Shown: piece by piece, positions 1-5,445 of the stretch
Numbering within the stretch: position 1 is the first letter of the stretch
How the letters are laid out: every line of letters begins with the position of its first letter
DNA from: Desulfuromonadales bacterium
GTDB lineage: Bacteria > Desulfobacterota > Desulfuromonadia > Geobacterales > Pseudopelobacteraceae
Assembly (NCBI GenBank): GCA_015688915.1
Contig: JAATGX010000007.1
Span: 1 to 6,409, forward strand
Length of the DNA: 6,409 nucleotides
Reading direction: 5' to 3'
Notes under the pieces: model-generated
Seen by the model: only the letters and a program-made list of their open reading frames with translations
Told to the model about the DNA's origin: nothing
Databases searched by the model: none
Translations under genes and position numbers: made by a program

Positions 1-677
1 AGCAGCAGCAGGATGCCGCCCGGAAGACGCATCTCCCGCAGCAGGTGCCAGCGGCGGCTGAACAGCAGGTAGAAAAAAATAATGCCGGCCGGAAATACGA
101 TGCCGATCAATCCCTTGGCCAATATCGCCAGCCCGCACGCAAGGTAGAAGAGGTAGTAGTGGTAACCGGCGAGCCGTTTCTTTTCCGCCGCCATCATAAA
201 GCAGCAGAGTGCCGTCGACAAACAGAACGTGAGGGTCATATCGGTCAGATTGACGCGGGATTGCACAAGAAATCCCGTGGATGTGCCGAGCACCAGGGCC
301 GAGCATAGGGCCTCACGCCTGCCCCACAGCGTGCGTGCGGTGTAATAGACCAACAGCACGGCCAGAAGGCCGGCCGACGTACCCGTAAACCGGGCGGCGA
401 ATTCATTCAGGCCGAAGAGCTTGAATGACAAGGCAGTCAGCCAGTAGTGCAGGGGTGGTTTTTCAAAATAAGCGACATAGTTGAGCGTTGGCGTTATGAA
501 GTCGTTCCGCTCCAGCATTTCGCGGGGAATTTCAGCGTAACGCCCTTCATCCGGTTCGATGAGCCCGATGCGACCGAGTAGCAGAAAGAACGCGCTGCCA
601 AAGACAGCGGTCAGGATCCCCAGATCCCGCCGTGCCGGATACTCCCGTTCAAGCAGATATGCCCTGATTGTCCCCAT
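1..677 (-). CDS. ArnT-like GT39/GT83 membrane glycosyltransferase, N-terminal part (C-terminus beyond window)
   Basis: The frame stays open from the ATG at 677 to base 1, giving 225 codons of a protein usually over 500 residues long. After a short cytoplasmic N-terminus come hydrophobic stretches near residues 20-40, 100-113, 124-135, 148-163 and 174-206, as in multi-pass PMT-type transferases. The first periplasmic loop has the family signature EPDEGRYAEIPREM (residues 41-54), followed by YFEKPPLHYW (70-79) and NLTDM (143-147). From memory, catalytic or ligand residues of Cupriavidus ArnT are D55, E84, K85 and D158. Here D43, E72, K73 and D146 keep exactly those spacings. Such enzymes take a sugar from undecaprenyl phosphate and add it to lipid A or another envelope acceptor in the periplasm. 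The sugar (aminoarabinose or another) cannot be told from sequence. The start is supported by AGGTG 6 nt upstream. It lies 64 bp downstream of a PagL-like gene, probably in one operon. Family confident, exact substrate not. Confidence 0.88.
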   Translation of the reverse strand, partial: MGTIRAYLLEREYPARRDLGILTAVFGSAFFLLLGRIGLIEPDEGRYAEIPREMLERNDFITPTLNYVAYFEKPPLHYWLTALSFKLFGLNEFAARFTGTSAGLLAVLLVYYTARTLWGRREALCSALVLGTSTGFLVQSRVNLTDMTLTFCLSTALCCFMMAAEKKRLAGYHYYLFYLACGLAILAKGLIGIVFPAGIIFFYLLFSRRWHLLREMRLPGGILLL

Positions 678-741
678 GGGTAACACCTAAGATGATGAAG
701 TTATTTAGTTTCATTTCCCCGCGGCACCCGGGATGGTGCGG

Positions 742-1326
742 TCAAAAATGCCAGCTCAGCCCGATCATGTGCATATCGACCCCCGGATTGGGGGTGTTGC
801 TGGTGTAGAGGATGCGGTTGTTCGACAAATGCTGTATGCGATACCCCACCCCCAATCCGTTGGCAAAACGGTAGGAAAGGCCCAGATAGGCGCCCCACAG
901 GAGAATGCTCCCGAAGTCCTGATTGCCGAATTGGCGTCTGTCCAGAAGGTTGAGACTGCCGCCCGCTTCCAGTGCGACGCCGTTTCCCCGCTTGTTGAAG
1001 ACGAGCCCCGGTCCCACAGAACCGATGAAGCCGCTTTCATTGCCGCCCACCAGGGCGCCGGCCGATGTGGTGAGCAGGGTGGCCAGACCCCAGCCCGAAG
1101 AGGTTCGCCAGTCCCAGGGCAGGCCATACACCGCAAACGCTTCATACTGATGGAAATATTCACGCTTCGGTCCGACCTGGATACCCATGCGCACACCGGC
1201 CTCCTGCCAGTCCGCCTTTGCTGTCGTGCCTGCCAGGGAGAAGAAAAGCTGGAGCATCAGGATGGTCACAATCACCAGCAACGAATTTTTGCATTTGGGG
1301 AGCGAGAGGGCGAATGTGCGGTTCAT
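742..1326 (-). CDS. pagL: PagL-like lipid A 3-O-deacylase (acyloxyacyl hydrolase family)
   Basis: The gene encodes 194 residues. The N-terminus (about 1-38) has a basic start, a hydrophobic core and an AKA|D signal-peptidase site, so the mature protein is about 156 residues, the size of PagL eight-stranded outer-membrane barrels. The C-terminus ends in SWHF; a terminal aromatic residue is typical of barrel-assembly substrates. The catalytic region is GYRIQHLSNNRI (161-172) with H166 and S168, followed by NPGVD (180-184) and a last strand. PagL removes the 3-position hydroxyacyl chain from lipid A in the outer membrane, which usually lowers endotoxicity and changes permeability. In Pseudomonas PagL the triad is His-Ser-Glu, with the Glu in an NDGIE-like segment. 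The matching place here holds D184 after a loop four residues longer, so the acid residue may be Asp. A GGAGG lies 9 nt before the ATG. It starts 18 nt after the preceding 126-residue gene, which indicates co-transcription. Confidence 0.85.
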   Translation of the reverse strand: MNRTFALSLPKCKNSLLVIVTILMLQLFFSLAGTTAKADWQEAGVRMGIQVGPKREYFHQYEAFAVYGLPWDWRTSSGWGLATLLTTSAGALVGGNESGFIGSVGPGLVFNKRGNGVALEAGGSLNLLDRRQFGNQDFGSILLWGAYLGLSYRFANGLGVGYRIQHLSNNRILYTSNTPNPGVDMHMIGLSWHF

Positions 1327-1344
1327 GGTCGATTTCCTCCGGTA

Positions 1345-1725
1345 TCAGACAGATTGTTGTGCGGAAAGATCAAGCAGGTGCCTTAATGCCTTTTTCAGCC
1401 GCTGCCGCACTTCCAGGTATGCAGCCAGCGCCTGCTGATGCTGCTCGTAGGTTTGTGCGTCGGCGATGACGCGCTGAATGTGCGTTGGCTTGTCATCCCG
1501 TTTTTTTCCGGCGCCATGATCGTCCGGTCTTCTATCGGCTTCGGGCATTTCCCGGAGTTCCTCTGAAACAAGCAGCGTTATGAGAGCGGCCTGATACTCA
1601 ACAAGGCACTTGTCAAAGAGCTGCAAATGTTCCGTATCGGGAAACCCGCTCCTGAACGTTTCCAGAAACTTCACCGCCGTGTTCAGGCGGTCTGGGCGTT
1701 GTTCGTCCCGGATATTGTTTTGCAT
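1345..1725 (-). CDS. Uncharacterised 126-residue helical protein, first gene of the pagL operon
   Basis: I do not recognise this protein. It has no signal peptide and no membrane segment, so it is probably cytoplasmic. Predicted layout by eye: a polar N-terminus (1-15), an amphipathic helical region (about 16-60, with segments such as LQLFDKCLVEYQAALITLLV), a charged Asp/Lys/Arg/Pro linker (about 61-80), and a long C-terminal helix (about 82-120) with leucine and alanine spacing compatible with a coiled coil. There is a single cysteine (C40) and no metal-binding or enzyme motif. The start is well supported: AAAGGAGG lies 7 nt upstream of the ATG, the strongest Shine-Dalgarno sequence in the window. 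It is followed after 18 nt by pagL and preceded by an operator-like palindrome and tetR, so it is very likely the first gene of a TetR-controlled unit. A role in envelope stress or as an adaptor is only a guess from position. Confidence 0.75.
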   Translation of the reverse strand: MQNNIRDEQRPDRLNTAVKFLETFRSGFPDTEHLQLFDKCLVEYQAALITLLVSEELREMPEADRRPDDHGAGKKRDDKPTHIQRVIADAQTYEQHQQALAAYLEVRQRLKKALRHLLDLSAQQSV

Positions 1726-1769
1726 GGGCTCCCCTCCTTTGGTGGCGGTCAGTTCTTAAAAATCATCCG

Positions 1770-1783
1770 GCACCAAGTGGTGC
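1770..1783. repeat. Short inverted repeat in the operon leader
   Basis: GCACCA-AG-TGGTGC is a perfect 6-2-6 inverted repeat between the TetR-type palindrome and the first gene. It would lie in the 5' leader of the transcript. It has no T-tract after it on either strand, so it is not an intrinsic terminator. The function is unknown and it may be chance. Confidence 0.35.
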
Positions 1784-1829
1784 GTGGATTGTCCGCCCCT
1801 TGACCCACTGAGCGATGGTGACAGTTATT

Positions 1830-1845
1830 GAATGAATGTTCATTC
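1830..1845. promoter_or_regulatory. Candidate TetR operator of the 126-aa/pagL/arnT-like operon
   Basis: GAATGAATGTTCATTC is a perfect 7-2-7 inverted repeat. It lies 104 bp upstream of the first gene of the operon and 67 bp downstream of the tetR stop codon. It shares the GAATGA-N4-TCATTC pattern with the palindrome over the tetR start point, which makes it a plausible second site for the same repressor. Binding is inferred. Confidence 0.65.
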
Positions 1846-1859
1846 TGTTGTTGGGTAAA

Positions 1860-1888
1860 AATATGAGGGGATTGGCTTTGTATGACAG
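1860..1888 (-). promoter_or_regulatory. Weak candidate promoter for the 126-aa/pagL/arnT-like operon
   Basis: On the minus strand, CTGTCA (1888-1883) is separated by 17 bp from CATATT (1865-1860). Each hexamer matches the sigma-70 consensus at 4 of 6 places. The start point would fall near 1853, putting the palindrome at 1830-1845 just inside the transcript, where a repressor could block it. The hexamers are poor, so the position is tentative. The support comes mostly from the nearby operator. Confidence 0.3.
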
Positions 1889-1901
1889 GCTTGTATGACA
1901 G
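1878..1901. repeat. Tandem pair of an 11-bp direct repeat in the operon's upstream region
   Basis: TTGTATGACAG occurs exactly twice, at 1878-1888 and 1891-1901, a period of 13 bp. It lies just after the tetR stop codon and overlaps the proposed -35 element of the pagL operon. It could be a binding site for an activator, or chance or slippage duplication. No family is recognisable. Confidence 0.6.
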
Positions 1902-1912
1902 CAGCCTGAACA

Positions 1913-2485
1913 TTATCGCCTCACCGAGTCCCAGCACGCGGTAACCGTCATTTCAACAAGATGTCCATCCAACCGGATGAAGCCCAGGATATGGTCGCGC
2001 GCCACGGAAAGCAGCGGACCAAAGGTCAAGGCAAAGAGCACGACAATCGGCATGTCCTTTATCACCTGTTTTGCTATGCCCTCCTCGAAAAGCTCGCGGT
2101 ATACGTCGTATTCTCCTTTTTCCCCAAAGAAGCGGCCCCGGAATACGATGCCGTAGGGGGAGTTGAGAAACTGTTCCACATATCTGAAGTCGAGGGGCTT
2201 TGCGATGAAGTACCGGAGCATCGCCGTGACAAGATGGAGGAACCGGGCCTTGATCGGGCCCTCCGGGGCGTAACCCTCCATGATGGCAAGCGTTCCCCGT
2301 TCTTCGACATTCCGAAAGAGCTCGGTGATCAACGCGTCCCTGCTCTCGAAATAGCAGTAGAGCGTTCCGGCCGCCACCCCCGCCTGTTGGGCGATCATGG
2401 TCATGGGAGCGCTGTGGAACCCTTGTTCCGCCATAAGCTCCAATGCCGCCTGAAGAATCTCTTTTCGTTTGTCCGGTTTAGCCAT
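1913..2485 (-). CDS. TetR/AcrR family transcriptional repressor
   Basis: The gene encodes 190 residues, a normal TetR size. The N-terminal DNA-binding domain is typical: KRKEILQAALELMAEQGF (6-23), then the helix-turn-helix MTMIAQQAGVAAGTLYCYF (28-46), with the conserved GTLYxYF turn carrying Cys in the variable place. The rest (about 50-190) is the all-helical ligand and dimerisation domain. It does not reveal the ligand. The ATG at 2485 is chosen over one 24 codons upstream because the family begins just before the KRKEIL helix, and because the longer form would place the operator and -10 box inside the coding region. No clear Shine-Dalgarno sequence precedes the chosen start, which suggests low translation. 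A strong promoter overlapped by a perfect palindrome points to autorepression. A related palindrome downstream suggests it also controls the 126-aa/pagL/arnT-like genes. Confidence 0.9.
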   Translation of the reverse strand: MAKPDKRKEILQAALELMAEQGFHSAPMTMIAQQAGVAAGTLYCYFESRDALITELFRNVEERGTLAIMEGYAPEGPIKARFLHLVTAMLRYFIAKPLDFRYVEQFLNSPYGIVFRGRFFGEKGEYDVYRELFEEGIAKQVIKDMPIVVLFALTFGPLLSVARDHILGFIRLDGHLVEMTVTACWDSVRR

Positions 2486-2508
2486 AAAGGAATGAATATC
2501 CCATGGAA

Positions 2509-2526
2509 TGAATGATCGATCATTCA
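2509..2526. promoter_or_regulatory. Perfect 18-bp palindrome, probable tetR autoregulatory operator
   Basis: TGAATGATCGATCATTCA is identical to its reverse complement. Relative to the tetR start point predicted from the -10 box (about 2522), it covers roughly -4 to +14, the usual position for a TetR-family repressor that blocks its own promoter. A nearby GGAATGAAT half-site copy occurs at 2489-2497, a 16-bp shifted repeat of 2505-2513, and could be an extra half-site. Confidence 0.8.
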
Positions 2527-2528
2527 GA

Positions 2529-2557
2529 ATTATATCCCGCGTATATGGATGGATCAA
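2529..2557 (-). promoter_or_regulatory. Sigma-70 type promoter of tetR
   Basis: On the minus strand, TTGATC (2557-2552) is followed by a 17-bp spacer and a perfect TATAAT (2534-2529). The predicted start near 2522 gives a leader of about 37 nt before the ATG at 2485. It is the best promoter match in the window and is directly abutted by the palindromic operator. Confidence 0.75.
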
Positions 2558-2617
2558 GGAAAAAAGATCAAATTCGTCCGGGAAGGGTAAAAGGCTTGAT
2601 GGCGTTTTGCGCGAATG

Positions 2618-3847
2618 TCAGGCAAGTTCCTCAATTTTTCCGCCCGGTTTCAGCCGAAAGCGGCTGCCGCGCCATTCCACACGGTTACCCAGGAACGCCA
2701 GTGCCCAGGTGCAAAAGGCCAGCATGTCCCGCAGCGGGATCAGCCAGAGCCAGCGGGGCAGGAGGTTGTCCCGCACGAAGCGCCGGCTGAAGATGGTGGC
2801 GACCGTGAGCCGCACGGCATAGAGCAGGGCAATCGCGGCCAGGGCGGTAATCGTGGAAGGTGCACTCACGGCCGCCAGCAGGGTGGCCGGGAAGGCAAGC
2901 GTGACACCGGAAGCCAGATATCCTCCCGGTCGGCTGACCCGCATGGTGCGGGCCCAGCGCAGTTGCCGCGCCAGAACCGACGGCAGGCTCTCGGCCTTGA
3001 CCATACTCTCCACGAAACAATGGTCCAGGGCGATGCGCCAGCCGGCGGCACGTGCTTTGTTACCCAACTGGTAGTCGTCCGCCAGGTAGTCGGCCAGGAC
3101 CTCGAAACCTCCCATGTCGGCCAGAGTCTCGCGCCGGACGGCCATGGAGGCGCCCAGGGCAAAGGAGAGTCCTTCCAACTGCAAGGCGACCATGACATTG
3201 GGGATCATCTCCACGGTGAAGCCGGTTGCCTCGACGGCGGTGGCGATGTTTGGGACCCGGGAGGTGCGGTAGAGCGAGGTGACCAGGCCGACCCGCGGGT
3301 CGGCGAAATGGCTGGTGACCGATTGCAGGTAATCGGGTGCGACGCGGATGTCGCTGTCGCAGACGATGATGACGTTGTGTCTGGCCTTGGGAAAGGCGTT
3401 GATCAGGTTGGAAACCTTGTAGTTGGGGCCGTGGGTGGCCGGGTTGATCACCAGGGAGATATCCTGGCCGGGGAATGCGGTCATGAGTTGCCGGATGACC
3501 GGGATGGCGGGGTCGTCGGGCGATGCCACGGCGAACAGCATCTGGACGGTACCGGCATAATCCTGGGTGCAGAACGAGGTGAAGTTCGCAAGGCTCTCGG
3601 CATCCATCCCCTTGACCGGTTTGAGGATGGTGACGGATGGGAACCGGGGACCAGGGACTGGGGACTGGTAATCAGGGACTGGTAGTTGGTGGTTGGCAGC
3701 AGAAACAGCATCTATATGTCCTTTTCCTGGTCCCTGGTCCCCAGTCCCCAGTCCCTGTTTGAAGAACCGTCGTCCGCAGGCCAGCGAAATCAGGTTGTAG
3801 GCTAGTGAAGGCAGTATGACGAGAAAGGGGAGCAGGGTACGCAGCAT
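2618..3847 (-). CDS. hpnI: HpnI-type hopanoid (bacteriohopanetetrol) glycosyltransferase, GT2/GT21 family
   Basis: The gene encodes 409 residues. A membrane segment (about 1-25) is followed by the cytosolic catalytic domain: ILKPVKGMD (74-82), the Asp motif CDSDI (163-167), the acceptor motif ADDY (256-259) and RQLRWAR (294-300), the (Q/R)xxRW signature of ceramide glucosyltransferase-like enzymes. Membrane segments near 310-352 and 365-388 end the protein. HpnI adds N-acetylglucosamine from UDP-GlcNAc to bacteriohopanetetrol, the step before HpnK deacetylation in making bacteriohopanetetrol glucosamine or cyclitol ether. No other hpn gene is in the window. Residues about 31-67, between the first membrane segment and the catalytic domain, are Gly/Pro/Gln-rich and encoded by heptanucleotide repeats; family members normally have a short linker here. 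The ATG follows the upstream stop codon by 1 nt, with AAGG 9 nt before it inside the upstream gene, so translational coupling is likely. A ceramide glucosyltransferase-like role on another lipid is the alternative. Confidence 0.85.
   Translation of the reverse strand: MLRTLLPFLVILPSLAYNLISLACGRRFFKQGLGTGDQGPGKGHIDAVSAANHQLPVPDYQSPVPGPRFPSVTILKPVKGMDAESLANFTSFCTQDYAGTVQMLFAVASPDDPAIPVIRQLMTAFPGQDISLVINPATHGPNYKVSNLINAFPKARHNVIIVCDSDIRVAPDYLQSVTSHFADPRVGLVTSLYRTSRVPNIATAVEATGFTVEMIPNVMVALQLEGLSFALGASMAVRRETLADMGGFEVLADYLADDYQLGNKARAAGWRIALDHCFVESMVKAESLPSVLARQLRWARTMRVSRPGGYLASGVTLAFPATLLAAVSAPSTITALAAIALLYAVRLTVATIFSRRFVRDNLLPRWLWLIPLRDMLAFCTWALAFLGNRVEWRGSRFRLKPGGKIEELA
3646..3756. repeat. 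Opposed heptanucleotide repeat arms inside hpnI
   Basis: On the plus strand, 3646-3694 reads as seven consecutive heptamers: GGGGACC, AGGGACT, GGGGACT, GGTAATC, AGGGACT, GGTAGTT, GGTGGTT. The other arm, 3729-3756, holds four of the same units on the opposite strand (AGGGACT, GGGGACT, GGGGACC, AGGGACC). The arms share a perfect 17-bp inverted repeat (3652-3668 with 3741-3757) around a 72-nt loop. The reading frame is kept throughout. From memory, this resembles the short heptameric repeats described in cyanobacteria. Confidence 0.85.
3732..3755 (-). other. Putative G-quadruplex motif on the hpnI coding strand
   Basis: On the minus strand the heptamers give four G-tracts with short loops: GGG-ACT-GGGG-ACT-GGGG-ACCA-GGG. 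This fits the usual G3+N1-7 pattern. It would be present in the mRNA about 95-115 nt after the hpnI start codon. The opposite arm gives a less regular G-rich motif on the plus strand. Folding is inferred only. Confidence 0.6.
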
Positions 3848-3848
3848 G

Positions 3849-4466
3849 CTAGAACGCCTTCTGGATCATGATGAAATAGGGGGCGGTGTCCGGGACGTTC
3901 ATCTGTCCCATGCGCCACGCATGGAACGCGCGGGGGGCGAGGGCGGCTGCCCAGGCGTCAACCGCCGCGTGCTCGCTGTCCCCCCCGTCATGTCCCGGAT
4001 AGGCGGTGACAGCCACCATGCCGCCCGGTTTCAGCAGGGTCAATGCCTGCTGACAGGCGGACAATGTGGTTTCGGGGCGGGTGATGAGCGTACGGTCGCC
4101 GCCCGGCAGATAGCCGAGGTTGAATGCCACCGCTGCCACGCCTGCACTGACATGCTCCGCCATGGTCTCGTGCCCGGCTTGGATAAACCGTACCTGCCCG
4201 GCGCAGCCGGCATGTGCCAGCCTCCGGGTGGTCTGGCAGATGGCCTCGCTCTGGATATCGAAGGCCCACACCCGCCCCGTTGCCCCCACCAGTTCCGCCA
4301 ACAGCAGTGTGTCGTTGCCGTTGCCACAGGTGGCATCAACGACCGTGTCGCCGGGATGGACGAACTGCCGGAGCATCAGGTGCGAAAGCGCTACCGGCCC
4401 GCGCAATAGAGGGATTTCCGGGGGGCTGAACAGGGTCATGGCGACGAAGGGTAGCAGAATCGTCAC
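3849..4466 (-). CDS. SAM-dependent methyltransferase, YtqB/MnmM-like rRNA_methylase family
   Basis: The gene encodes 205 residues. It has a class I methyltransferase fold: the SAM-binding loop VVDATCGNGNDT (42-53), an acidic residue ending strand 2 at D70 (VWAFD), and the family-specific FNLGYLPGGD (115-124), followed by KPGGMVAV (146-153) and YPGHDGGD (156-163). These fit the small family containing Bacillus YtqB, since named MnmM, which methylates the wobble aminomethyl-thiouridine of tRNA. The substrate here is inferred. The start is uncertain: a GTG at 4466 has GGTGG 7 nt upstream, while the ATG at 4439 has no visible ribosome site, so GTG is preferred. The gene sits 61 bp from a divergent pseudouridine synthase, so two RNA-modification genes flank this promoter region. 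Its stop codon is 1 nt from the hpnI start. Confidence 0.8.
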   Translation of the reverse strand: MTILLPFVAMTLFSPPEIPLLRGPVALSHLMLRQFVHPGDTVVDATCGNGNDTLLLAELVGATGRVWAFDIQSEAICQTTRRLAHAGCAGQVRFIQAGHETMAEHVSAGVAAVAFNLGYLPGGDRTLITRPETTLSACQQALTLLKPGGMVAVTAYPGHDGGDSEHAAVDAWAAALAPRAFHAWRMGQMNVPDTAPYFIMIQKAF

Positions 4467-4490
4467 CTGTTTGCCACCGTGAATTTAGAT

Positions 4491-4520
4491 TTGCCAACAG
4501 GCACGAAAACAGGGTATCAC
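4491..4520 (+). promoter_or_regulatory. Candidate promoter of the pseudouridine synthase gene
   Basis: TTGCCA (4491-4496, 5 of 6 consensus) is followed by an 18-bp spacer and TATCAC (4515-4520, 4 of 6). The start point would be near 4527, directly at the ATG (4528), implying a leaderless or nearly leaderless message. A second TTTGCCA lies 20 bp upstream (4470-4476). The match is moderate and the call tentative. Confidence 0.3.
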
Positions 4521-4527
4521 AGGCGGT

Positions 4528-5445
4528 ATGATACGAAAAGGAACCATCAAGGGAGATGCGGACGGACGGCGACTGGATGATTGCGTTGCGCTGCTGTTCG
4601 ACGAGGTCAGCAAGTCCGAGGCACGGCGCATCATCGACCGGGGCGGCTGTGCCGTCAACAGCGCCATGGTGCGTGTGGCCTCCCGGGCCGTGAGGGCGGG
4701 GGACATTATCGAGATTGGTGTCATGGAGCCGGGCCGCTTCCGCGAACTGGTGCTGCCAACCGAGTCGCTGCTGTACGAGGACGCGGACCTGATCGCCGTC
4801 AACAAGCCGGCCGGGGCAAACACCCAGCGCACCCCCTATCAGCTCAAGGGAACCCTGGAGTTCTGGGTGGCCGAGTATTTCCGCCTGCACGGCATCAACG
4901 AACCGGCCAGGGTCATCCACCGGCTCGACCGGGGCACCTCCGGGGTGATGGTATTCCCGAAGCAGAAGCGGGCTGCCGCCTGGCTATCGGCTCGCTTTCA
5001 CGACGGGTTGGCGGACAAGCGCTACCTGGCGCTGGTCAGCGGCCAGCCGGAGCAGGAGGCGTGGTCGATTGACGGCGCCATCGGCAAGATCGGTACGTCG
5101 CGCTACGGCATCATGGCGGAGGGGCGAACGGCCTTGACCGAATTTCGCCTCCTCTCCTCCGGTGACGGCTCTTCCCTGGTGGAGGCTCACCCCCTGACCG
5201 GTCGCACCCACCAGATCCGGGTACACCTGGAGGCCAGCGGGCTGCCCATCGTGGGGGATGCGACCTATGGTGGCGCACCTGCCGCCAGGATGATGCTGCA
5301 CTGCGGGGCGCTGACCTTTACGAATGACCGCGGGGCGGAAATTCGTGTTACTGCCCCGCTGGACGGGGCATTCGGGGCGTTCATGGAGGAAAAGGGAGTG
5401 ACTATTCCTTCTTCCCATGACACGGCAGGCACCCGGCTTCCGTGA
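4528..5445 (+). CDS. RluA-family 23S rRNA/tRNA pseudouridine synthase with S4 domain
   Basis: The gene encodes 305 residues. The N-terminal part (about 12-63, from GRRLDDCV to AGDIIEI) is an S4-type RNA-binding domain. The catalytic domain starts near LIAVNKPAG (88-96) and contains the RluA signature HRLDRGTSG (131-139), with catalytic D134, and GRTHQIRVHLEA (225-236). It isomerises specific uridines to pseudouridine in rRNA or tRNA. The exact target (RluC-, RluD- or RluA-like) cannot be assigned. The loop after NKPAG is atypical, with NTQRTPYQLKG in place of the more usual VVHPG-type segment. No in-frame ATG precedes the S4 domain other than 4528, so that start is chosen, although the purine-rich AGGCGG is only 1 nt away. 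The last 14 codons overlap the opposite-strand cytochrome gene and are not conserved-looking. Confidence 0.92.
   Translation: MIRKGTIKGDADGRRLDDCVALLFDEVSKSEARRIIDRGGCAVNSAMVRVASRAVRAGDIIEIGVMEPGRFRELVLPTESLLYEDADLIAVNKPAGANTQRTPYQLKGTLEFWVAEYFRLHGINEPARVIHRLDRGTSGVMVFPKQKRAAAWLSARFHDGLADKRYLALVSGQPEQEAWSIDGAIGKIGTSRYGIMAEGRTALTEFRLLSSGDGSSLVEAHPLTGRTHQIRVHLEASGLPIVGDATYGGAPAARMMLHCGALTFTNDRGAEIRVTAPLDGAFGAFMEEKGVTIPSSHDTAGTRLP

Noticed and set aside
733..1386. Long plus-strand frame of 217 codons opposite pagL
   Set aside because: It is antisense to a gene with signal peptide, active-site motif and ribosome site; its own sequence shows no family.
1749..1937. Minus-strand reading frame of 62 codons between tetR and the 126-residue gene
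   Set aside because: It overlaps the tetR 3' end, has low-complexity non-protein-like sequence, and spans the proposed operator and promoter region.
1961..2515. Plus-strand frame of 184 codons opposite tetR
   Set aside because: It is the shadow of the TetR coding region, with no recognisable domain.
2486..2557. 24-codon N-terminal extension of the TetR protein
   Set aside because: The extension would cover the operator and the -10 box, and TetR proteins start just before the first helix, matching the ATG at 2485.
2486..2617. Intrinsic terminator after hpnI
   Set aside because: T-rich minus-strand stretches exist, but no GC-rich stem precedes them; the two TTGATC copies are direct, not inverted. 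Read-through into tetR is possible.
2615..3685. Plus-strand frame of 356 codons opposite hpnI
   Set aside because: It is Gly/Asp/His-rich antisense sequence typical of GC-rich shadows; hpnI on the other strand has clear motifs.
3816..4409. Plus-strand frame of 197 codons opposite the methyltransferase
   Set aside because: It is a shadow; the opposite strand carries the SAM-binding and NLGYLPGGD motifs.
4336..4920. Minus-strand frame of 194 codons spanning the divergent promoter region
   Set aside because: It covers the 5' ends of two well-supported genes and shows no family resemblance.
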